A DNA stretch of 64,000 bases from Diplonema japonicum (Eukaryota; Euglenozoa; Diplonemea; Diplonemida; Diplonemidae). This document shows, one piece after another, positions 55,834 through 63,182 of this stretch. The notes beneath the pieces were generated by a model that was not told the origin of the DNA, did no database searches, and was given only the letters and a program-made list of their open reading frames with translations. The translations under genes were made by a program, and so were the position numbers. Location: assembly GCA_964019335.1 (NCBI GenBank), contig OZ025657.1:767852-831851 (forward strand), written 5' to 3'. Within the stretch, counting starts at the first letter, position 1. Each line of letters opens with the position of its first letter.

Positions 55834-56293
55834 ATGGCCCTCATTCTTAGCGCGCTCGCTACAGGGGTGTGCAGGGGTGCTGACCTCAAGTCGATCGACT
55901 CTCCTGGGAGGGGGAACAGCCACCGGAATGGTCGGGAGGTAGGCGAAGCGGTGTCTCTGTTCTTCCAAGTGGAGTTGCCTCGGGGGAGGGGACGGAAGAT
56001 GGTATCCTGTAGTTGGAAGTGATCGCAAGTGACAGGGAGTGCGAGGGACTGCTTCTTCGTTCTGCCTGTTTAAGCTGCACGGTGGAGGGGACGATGAACT
56101 TCATCGGGGCGATGGGAGAACGGTGGCGGAAGTGCCGTACGCGGGAGCATCGTGCTCTGCCACAAACAACAAAAAGGCGGATATATGGGTGGCGCAGTCC
56201 TTCGAGGCGGCAGGGTCGGGGACAAACAGAATGTCGTGCAGCTACATGCTAAAATCCCCACCCCTCCCCCCACTCCCCTTTAGAAAAAAATAA
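55834..56293 (+). CDS. Possible small secreted protein, two exons
   Basis: Exons would be 55834-56001 and 56036-56293, giving 141 residues. The first exon starts MALILSALATGVCRGADLKS, a plausible signal peptide. The candidate 34-nt intron has a gtatcc donor and a gtgacag end and joins two frames in phase 0, with coding-like sequence on both sides (SLFFQVELPRG; SFCLFKLHGGGDDELHRG; SATNNKKADIWVAQSFE). The last 14 residues run into a C-rich tract and the poly-A-like tail that recurs in the nearby repeat. No family is recognised. It could be a gene end overrun by the repeat, or a gene remnant. Confidence 0.4.
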
Positions 56294-56316
56294 AATTAAA
56301 AACTTACAAGTAGAGA

Positions 56317-56875
56317 CCAACGATTCTAAAGCTACAGTTTCTGTACTTTATTGGTCGTTCGTGTTCTGCTGGTGCCTGCCTGCCGCCTCTGCCTGGGTTT
56401 GCCGCTGCGTCCGTCGTCGCCGTCGTCCGGGGTTGTTTTGCCTGTCGGCCTGCCCGCCGCTTACCGAAAGGATCCCCTCCCCCCAACACACACTTTAAAA
56501 AAAAAATAAAAAAAATAAAAAATGGATCCAAGACGGAACGCAAGAGGAGGTGACTGCGCAAACCGCAGGGAGAAGGAACCCCGACAGGCCGCCAGGCTGC
56601 ACACGACGCCAGGGCCGACCCAACCAGACTATCTGGTTGGGCAGTATGAATCCCCACCCCCCTTTAGAAAAAAAAAATAATAAAATAAAAAAACCACAAG
56701 CAGAGACCGCGGTTTTGACCGCCGCAACCAAGGGAGCAGCAGCCGCCCCTGCTACAGCCACGGCCGCCCCAGCCGCTGAACGCCGCAGCCGACCCTGCCG
56801 CCCCAAACGCCGCAGCCGCCCCTGCCGCAACCGAGACCGCTGCAGCCGCCCCTGCCGCAGCCACGACCGACACGA
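56317..56875 (+). repeat. Repeat copy A (element 5' end)
   Basis: The segment from accaacgattctaaagctac through the atggatccaagacgg start and the Ala-rich coding stretch is nearly identical to 60486-61026, with small indels. It includes the c-rich/tttagaaaaaaa/taaaat block that also occurs just upstream at 56258-56310, so this copy seems to hold a partial tandem unit of about 390 nt. Similarity stops near the sequence cacgaccgacacgaggcag. Confidence 0.85.
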
Positions 56876-56939
56876 GGCAGCCAGTCGGGGCCTGACACAC
56901 CTAGGGGTGGGATCCAGACGCCAGAGGGAGATCTAAGTA

Positions 56940-57698
56940 AAAAAGACAAAAATCTTTTTCTAAGAAAGAAAAAAAATTTATAAGTACAAAAATTTCCCTT
57001 AAGGGGGCCCTTAAGGCGAGCAGGGTGGAAAAAAAAATTTTTTTTTTCCCAAGTACAAAAATTTTGGTAACATTTCGCCTAACCCCTATGATCCCCAAAA
57101 TCCCCCTCATAAAAATTTTCCCCAAAGTGGAAAACCCACGGTGGTATACAGGCGTTTTCGGTTTGAAAAGGGAAAAAGTTGAAACACCCGAAGTCGAACC
57201 GGGGTCCAAAATTCCCTTAGGGAAAATCCCTTAAGGAATTCCCTTAGGAAACCCCTTAGGGAAAAACCCCTGTGTACTTACTTACTAAGGCAGCATAGGC
57301 TTCTCCAGGAGGCCCATTTTTGCTACCCAGTCCACGCACGACAAGCTGATGGATTTGAAGGCCGCCTACAAGCGGGACCGCATCACTCGACTTCGCAAGA
57401 CGCTCACAGCCTCGATCGGGATGAAAGCAATGCTCCAGAAGGGGAGTATTAACAGATAGACCCCCCCCCCCCCCCCCCCCCCCCTCCCATAGGGCGGCCC
57501 TCTAGCGGGGGCTTGTCCTGTACTTTGAGTTTAATAAATAGTTATTCGTCACCTTTTTCTTGAAGATGTTCGTTTCACAGTAGGTTTTTTTATTTTCTAG
57601 AGGTTCTTCTTCTTCATTTGACTCCTGCAGCCTTCGAGACAAAGCACACAGGGAAAATACATTAGAAAAAAAAGAATAAAAAACGAACCCAAAAGAAC
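56940..57698 (+). other. Decayed region: palindromic cccttaggg cluster, coding-like remnant, poly-C
   Basis: No intact gene is seen. From 57207 to 57275 cccttaggg-like palindromes recur six or so times; related ones lie at 56996-57014. An open frame 57289-57459 ends in a coding-like helix (KLMDLKAAYKRDRITRLRKTL) and a TAG, then a poly-C run (57461-57484). It could be the 3' end of a mobile-element frame. Confidence 0.4.
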
Positions 57699-59055
57699 AT
57701 GAATGGAAAGAGAGAGGGATCAGGTGAAGAGGTGAACGATATGACAGTGTTCGTGAAGACGGGAGGCGGGGTTCACGATGTGGAAGTGTCGGGGAAGGAG
57801 ACGGTGGGGATCCTGTACAAGAAGGCGGGGTGTGCTGCTGGTTTACTCGAAGGCAAGTTCAAACTGGTTTGGGAGGGAGAGGTCCTGGACAGGAACGGGG
57901 GTGAAGATATCCAGGAACTCGGGCTCGTGGAGGGCAGCGTGGTACATGTGGAGGCGAAGATGAGAACCGTTCAGCTGGAGGAGCTTGAGAGCTCAGAAGT
58001 GGTTTCAGAGCTTGAGGAGCTTGTGACAGCTGACCCTGAGCTGGTTCTGGTGGTGGAGGTGGGGAACTCGCCAGCTGTCGAAGTCTTGTCCATGAAGACG
58101 ACGGTCCTTCCTTCTGGACTTCGGTTCCTCGTTGTCACCGACTCCACAGGCTGTGTTACAAGGATAGGCTCTGGGTTTCTTGAAGAGTGCGACCACCTGA
58201 CGTCTGTTGATCTCATCCTCCCCCAATGTTTCCACCATTGATAAAAAATTTTTATATGAGTGCAAAAATCTAGAAACCATCGACTTGAATGCGATGACCA
58301 ATCTTTCTTCTATTGGTGATAGCTTCTTGTCTGGGTGCGTAAAACTAGAAACCATCAACTTGAATGCGATGACCAATCTTTCTTCCATTGGTCATGGCTT
58401 CTTGAAAGGGTGTGTACTAGAAACCATCAACTTGAATGCGATGACCAATCTTTCTTCTATTGGTGATTACTTCTTGTATGAGTGCGTACTAGAAACCATC
58501 AACTTGAATACGTTGACCAATCTTTCTTCCATTGGTCATAGCTTCTTGTCTGGGTGTAAAAAACTAGAAACCATCGACTTGAATGCGATGACCAATCTTT
58601 CTTCCATTGGCAATAGCTTCTTGGGTGGGTGTGAAAAACTAGAAACCATCGACTTGAATGCGTTGACCAATCTTTCTTCCATTGGCGATAACTTCTTGTC
58701 TGGGTGTAAAAAACTAGAAACCATCGACTTGAATGTGATGACCAATCTTTCTTCCATTGGTGATGACTTCTTGTCTGAGTGCGAAAAACTGGAAACCATC
58801 GACTTGAATGCGTTGACCAATCTTTCTTCCATTGGTCATGGCTTCTTGATTGAGTGCGTAAAACTAGAAACCATCGACTTGAATGCGTTGACCAATCTTT
58901 CTTCCATTGGTGATGGCTTCGTGGCTTGGTGCGAAAAACTAGAAACCATCGACTTGAATGCGTTGACCAATCTTTCTTCCATTGGTCATAGCTTCTTGAA
59001 GGGGTGCGTAAAAGTAGAAACTGTCGACTTGAATTTAAGAAAAGTCGGTGTTTAG
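57699..59055 (+). pseudogene. Ubiquitin-like plus leucine-rich-repeat gene, frameshifted
   Basis: The first frame (57699-58241) encodes a ubiquitin-like domain (MTVFVKTGGGVHDVEV; FKLVWEGEVLDRNGG; IQELGLVEGSVVHVEA) and the start of an LRR region (VTRIGSGFLEECDHLTSVDL). It then ends in a stop. The repeats continue in the +1 frame (58207-59055) as about twelve units of 23-24 residues, LETIDLNALTNLSSIGDSFLSGCKK, of the BspA (LRR_5) type. One extra C in the run ctccccca (about 58218-58225) would explain the break. It may be a real pseudogene or a sequencing error at the homopolymer. No intron fits: all tested GT/AG pairs fail the phase or give a stop. Confidence 0.8.
58270..59030 (+). repeat. LRR coding tandem repeat, 69-72 nt units
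   Basis: About eleven near-identical units contain gaaaccatcgacttgaatgc and gaccaatctttcttccattg. The very low divergence points to recent tandem expansion or gene conversion. The minus strand carries mirror frames (HSSRWFLVFRTQ...), which are artefacts. Confidence 0.95.
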
Positions 59056-60074
59056 AAGAAGAAGAAAAAAAGAGGGGAAAAAAAGAAGAAAAAAGAACAC
59101 CCTGGCGCTGAGAAACATCTTTGTGGAAAAACCAACGGAAAGCAATACAATACCTCGAAGACACCGGGGACCTGCCCCCCTCCGCAACAACTCCACAACA
59201 ACTAACCTGCTGAAGTAGCATGCCGATCAGAAGGCGGCTGAGGCACTTGTCATTTAATCAGAATCCCGAGATCCCATCCCTGATCCCCAAATAGAGAGTG
59301 TACCATCCTGTTTCTCGCGGAAACAGAGAACCTACCCCCTCCCCACCACAGCACCCGACCAATCAGATGCAACAGTGTGAAAAAAAAAAAAGCCCCCCTC
59401 TCCCCAAACAAAACAAACAAACAAACAAACATTTCCCCACCCCCGATAACGTATAATTAAGAAAAAATATGGGGGGGAAAGGATACTGAGGTCCGGCACC
59501 CTTAGTAGCCAAAAAAAAAAGGGAAGGGAAGGGAAGGGACCCTCCCCCTGACCTACAGCAACCCGCCCCCTAAAAGAAAAAAATAGGCGGCAGGCAGTCG
59601 AACGCTGCGTGTGTGGTGTTGCTGTGTGGGTTGTCGGTGCTGTGCTGTTGCTGTGCGCGCTGTCTGGTGTTTTCCTCCCTCCTCCCGCCCCCAAGTCCCG
59701 GCGCTCAGCTCCACCAGCGTCTCACATCAGACGCCAGCTGAGCAGCCTCACCCCCGGCCCCCTACTCCAGGCCGCGAAAAGCCCGACACAACTGTGTTGA
59801 CCCCTGACAACTTCGGTCAAGTCAAAGTCGGCAAACTCCCTTAGAAAAAAAAAAAAAAAAAAAGTAGACTTGTTATCTTCCCTTTCTTTCCTTTCTTTCT
59901 TTTGTTGTCTGTGTTCATCTGTAAAAAAAAAAAAAAAGTCACCTAGAAATCCCTGTATTTTCCTTTCTCTTTTTTTTGTTTTTGTTTTTTGTTTTTGTTT
60001 GTTTTTACATAGAAATCCACTAGAAATCCTCTTTCCTTTCTTCTTTCTTCTCTTTTCTCTCTTTTCCTTTCTTT

Positions 60075-60111
<37 letters not shown>

Positions 60112-60485
60112 AAATAACAATGGACCCACCCGTGCGAAACTAGGGGGAAGAAACTAAAGGGAGGAGGATATCGGGGTGCACGGCGGAGTGAACAAGGGAC
60201 GGGAAAGGCTTTTTTTATTTACAGTGAGCACCCCCATGCACACTGAAATTTTATCGAGTTTACTTTCGTTCTTTCTCGTTCACTGGGAACCAAGGAGAGG
60301 TAGGGGGGGAAAAAGGTGAAAAGAAGTTCAAGAAAGTTGGGGGGGTGGGAGGGCTATCGAAACTTGAGAGGAAGAGATGGAGGAGGGAAAAAGAATTAAT
60401 TAATTTCTTTTTTTTTTTTTTTTTTTAAACCTAGAACCCATATCAAACAATCTTTTTCATTTTCTTTCTTTTAAACTTTTAAACT
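59056..60485 (+). other. Low-complexity spacer with a possible gene fragment
   Basis: It contains purine-rich tracts, (caaa)n at 59407-59428, (gggaa)n at 59520-59540, poly-A (59845-59862) and poly-T runs (60078-60108, 60411-60426). Between 59609 and 59844 two frames look partly coding: a hydrophobic leader (VGAVLLLCALSGVF) and, one frame over, VLTPDNFGQVKVGKLP. No intact gene is supported. Confidence 0.45.
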
Positions 60486-61026
60486 ACCAACGATTCTAAA
60501 GCTACAGTTTCTGTACTTTATTGGTCGTTCGTGTTCTGCTGGTGCCTGCCGCCTCTGCCTGGGTTTGCTGCTGCGTCCGTCGTCCGTCGTCGCCGTCGTC
60601 CGGGGGGGTTGTTTTGCCTGTCGGCCTGCCCGCCGCTTACCGAAAGGATCCCCTCCCCCAACACACACTTTAAAAAAAATAAAAAAAATAAAAAATGGAT
60701 CCAAGACGGAACGCAAGAGGAGGTGACCGCGCAAACCGCAGGGAGAAGGAACCCCGACAGGCCGCCAGGCTGCACACGACGCCAGGGCCGACCCAACCAG
60801 ACTATCTGGTTGGGCAGTATGAATCCCCACCCCCACCCCCTAGATCCCCCCACCCCCCTTTAGAAAAAAAAATAAAATAAAAAAATCACTAGCAGAGACC
60901 GCGGTTTTGACCGCCGCTGCTACAGCCACGGCCGCCCCAGCCGCCCTGAACGCCGCAGCCGACCCTGCCGCCCTGATCGCCGCAACTGAGACCGCCGCAG
61001 CCGCCCCTGCCGCAGCCACGACCGCC
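60486..61026 (+). repeat. Repeat copy B (element 5' end)
   Basis: This copy is nearly identical to 56317-56875. Differences include one less ctgc unit, an extra cgtccgt unit, a longer G run and an altered Ala-codon stretch. Both copies start at the same base, so it probably marks the true element end. Confidence 0.85.
60695..60880 (+). CDS. Short element ORF, conserved in both copies
   Basis: An open frame of 61 residues starts MDPRRNARGGDRANRREKEP. It is basic, then Pro-rich, and stops in the tttagaaaaaaataaaat block. The matching frame at 56522 has the same first 45 or so residues except for one Arg-to-Cys change. It may be the true N-terminus of the element protein, joined to the next frame by an unrecognised splice or shift, or a leader peptide. 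No domain is recognised. Confidence 0.35.
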   Translation: MDPRRNARGGDRANRREKEPRQAARLHTTPGPTQPDYLVGQYESPPPPPRSPHPPLEKKIK

Positions 61027-61752
61027 GCGACCACGACCCCTGCAGCCGACCCTGCTATTGTTGAAGAGGGAAGAAAAGAGGGAGAAAAAAAGGGGTGGGT
61101 ACTGGTGTATGGTGAACACCCTCCCGGGTTGAGGACGGGCCCGGCCCCTGCCTTCCCGAAAGCCCTGCTTTCAGGAAAGTGGGAGGCCCTGTCTGGGAAC
61201 TCAGGGAGGGAGACCCTCCAATACGGGTACCGGTGGGAGGGGACGAACGCCAAGGTGCGCCCCACCACGGGGATCCCAGCAGGGGGGGCGGAGGGGTGGG
61301 TGAGGGAGGTGGCCGCCGCCGCAGGGCTCGAGGTGGTCCCCAACCAGGTACTTGTCAACAAGTACAAGTCTGGTTGTGGGATTGCCGCCCACAAGGACGA
61401 CGCGAGGCTGGGACCGATTGTCCTAGTCCTCTCGTACGGAGCCGAGACCACAATGGTCATGAGGAGGGGGGACAGGGTGGCGAAATACCTGGTGCCCCCC
61501 TTCTCATGGGCATTGTTGGAAGGTGAAGCGAGACACCAGTGGACGCACCACATCCCGTCCGGGATGTCCACTGGTGTCAGGGTGTCGATCACCCTGCGTG
61601 CGGTAGGCCCCAAGCTCACCCGCACACCCCAGAAAGACCCATCCCCTGGGTTAACAGACGAACCCCCTTTTTTAGATCCCCTTTTTGTGGGCAAGGGGGG
61701 GTGGCACTCCCAAGAGAGGATAGTGCCCCACCCGCCCCCCTTTTTTTTTTAG
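60907..61752 (+). CDS. AlkB-like Fe(II)/2-oxoglutarate dioxygenase of the element
   Basis: The frame is open from 60844 with no ATG; 60907 is a TTG, so the real start is unknown. An Ala/Thr/Pro-rich leader of about 50 residues is followed by an AlkB fold: LQYGYRWEG, LVNKYKSGCGIAAHKDD (HxD iron ligands), LSYGAETTMVMRR, then WALLEGEARHQWTHHIP (distal His) and RVSITLR (RxxxxxR binding 2-oxoglutarate). All catalytic residues are present. Such enzymes repair or demethylate alkylated nucleic acids. The frame ends at TAG after a poly-T run; homologous coding continues one frame over, with the likely shift at the G run 61694-61702. Confidence 0.75.
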   Translation: MTAAATATAAPAALNAAADPAALIAATETAAAAPAAATTAATTTPAADPAIVEEGRKEGEKKGWVLVYGEHPPGLRTGPAPAFPKALLSGKWEALSGNSGRETLQYGYRWEGTNAKVRPTTGIPAGGAEGWVREVAAAAGLEVVPNQVLVNKYKSGCGIAAHKDDARLGPIVLVLSYGAETTMVMRRGDRVAKYLVPPFSWALLEGEARHQWTHHIPSGMSTGVRVSITLRAVGPKLTRTPQKDPSPGLTDEPPFLDPLFVGKGGWHSQERIVPHPPPFFF

Positions 61753-63182
61753 AACCCTCTTCGGAGGAAAACAGACCCTCTTCGGAGGAAAATAGAGAGA
61801 AAGGGGAAGAGGTGGCACTCCCGAGAGAGGGTGGTGCTCCTCCCCCCCATTTGTCCCCCCCTTTTTCATTTTTAGAGCCCTCTCCAGAGGAACCCTCCAC
61901 GGAGGTAAAAAACAGACCCTCTTCGGAGGAAAACAGAGAGAGAGGGGAAGAGGTGGCACTCCCGAGAGAGGGTAGTGTTCCTCCCCCCCATTCGTCCCCC
62001 CCTTTTTCTTTTATAGAGCCCTCTCCAGAGGGACCCTCCACGGAGGTGAAAAACAGACCCTCTTCGGAGGAAAAAAAGGCAGAGGGAGAGACAGCACGCC
62101 CGAGAGAAGGTAGTGCCCCTCCCTCTCTGCCCCCCATTTTTTCTGGACCCTCTACGGAGGTGTACACCCTGGTCCCCAAGGGCCGGGGGCTTTTTTTGAG
62201 GGTGGAAGGGAAAGAAAAAAAAAAAACAAACAAGGAGGAACCTTTTTTCTTTTCAAACAACCAGGGGGACCCAGCACCCACCCCCACCGCCCGCCAAGGT
62301 GTGGTTGGGGCGGAGGCTGCGAGCGACGTGAGAGCACCACTGCACACCCTTGTGAGAAGACAGAAAAGAGCCCCCTGGATTGCCATGGGTGGCAGGGAAC
62401 CTAAGCCAGCGCCCAAGCGGAAGAAGAACAGGAGGAGGCACAGGAGCGAAGCGGCCCTTCAGAGGCGTCGGGAGAAGAGGACCAAGGCGAGGGAGGGGGC
62501 GAGGGAGGCTGCCAGACAGGAGAAGAAAAGGCACCGTCGTGCGAGGAAAGAAGGGAGGAGGAGGGCCCGCAGAGAGGAACACGAGGCCGCCCTGGAACAG
62601 AAGCCAGATGACCCTGCAATGGGGCTGAAGCGGACCGAGGTGGGAACGCCTGGAGCCCAACCCCTGGCACCCAGAATCCCGGCACCTGGGGCTGCAACCG
62701 GCACAAGGAGGCACCGCAGACGGACGGGACACAGCAAGGAAGGGGTGAGATGGGAGCACCTGGGGGCGTGGGCCTGGGTCGCCCTGTTCTCCCTCTTGCT
62801 GATCCCAGGGGTGAGGCAGGTGCTGGGGGCGGGCATCGGGATGGCCCCCTCCTTCCTGCATGCGGCAGTGTTGTGGAAGAGGCCGGGGAGCGACAGGAGG
62901 ACCACCCGCAGGTCAAGGGTACAGGTGGGGCCCCGAGGGGATGAATGGTCCGCCGGGGAGCTCGCTTGGCTAGCGGTAGGGGGCACTCTGGTGGGAAGCA
63001 CTTCAGTTTGGATAGGGGGGCTGATGTCGCTCTGGGCCATGGTGGAAGCTCTGGGCCATGGTGGAAGTGATGGTGGGGAAAGCTGGTGCTGGCCCGACCC
63101 AGAGATTCGGACCGGTAAAGCTGAAGAAGACAAGACGCGGATCGAGAGGTCACTACCGGCCGGTGTACTTGGGCCCGCCTAG
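61539..63182 (+). CDS. Element frame: Pro/Glu repeats, basic region, hydrophobic helices
   Basis: Only the part after about 61700 looks coding. It has three copies of a 40-residue repeat (EEVALPREG...PPFSFLEPSPE...SSEEN, 61743-62150), a strongly basic Arg/Lys stretch (62400-62590), then two hydrophobic segments (AWAWVALFSLLLIPGVRQVLGA, near 62770-62840; LAWLAVGGTLVGSTSVWIGGLM, near 62963-63030). These could anchor an element-encoded polyprotein in a membrane. It ends at TAG while the downstream OTU frame opens in +1 from 63025, so the two may be joined by frameshifting or the copy is broken. Confidence 0.5.
   Translation: MDAPHPVRDVHWCQGVDHPACGRPQAHPHTPERPIPWVNRRTPFFRSPFCGQGGVALPREDSAPPAPLFFLEPSSEENRPSSEENREKGEEVALPREGGAPPPHLSPPFSFLEPSPEEPSTEVKNRPSSEENRERGEEVALPREGSVPPPHSSPPFSFIEPSPEGPSTEVKNRPSSEEKKAEGETARPREGSAPPSLPPIFSGPSTEVYTLVPKGRGLFLRVEGKEKKKTNKEEPFFFSNNQGDPAPTPTARQGVVGAEAASDVRAPLHTLVRRQKRAPWIAMGGREPKPAPKRKKNRRRHRSEAALQRRREKRTKAREGAREAARQEKKRHRRARKEGRRRARREEHEAALEQKPDDPAMGLKRTEVGTPGAQPLAPRIPAPGAATGTRRHRRRTGHSKEGVRWEHLGAWAWVALFSLLLIPGVRQVLGAGIGMAPSFLHAAVLWKRPGSDRRTTRRSRVQVGPRGDEWSAGELAWLAVGGTLVGSTSVWIGGLMSLWAMVEALGHGGSDGGESWCWPDPEIRTGKAEEDKTRIERSLPAGVLGPA
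61743..62150 (+). repeat. Tandem coding repeat, about 120-130 nt, three units
   Basis: Each unit includes accctcttcggaggaaaa, gaggtggcactcccgagaga, and cattttta/cttttata-gagccctctcc. The units stay in one frame and vary in length by multiples of three. Confidence 0.85.

Noticed and set aside
57185-57275. tRNA or SINE B-box on the minus strand (ccggttcgacttcgg)
   Set aside because: A T-arm-like stem is possible, but no acceptor stem, D-arm or anticodon arm can be found at the right distance.
58270-59030. CRISPR-like array
   Set aside because: Repeats of regular spacing are coding LRR units with no unique spacers, in a eukaryotic gene.
58499-59221. Minus-strand 240-residue frame with HSSRWFLVFRTQ repeats
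   Set aside because: It mirrors the LRR tandem repeat and has no independent support.
60518-61694. Minus-strand frames opposite the element 5' end and AlkB region
   Set aside because: The plus strand has intact catalytic motifs; the minus-strand frames are GC-rich shadows.
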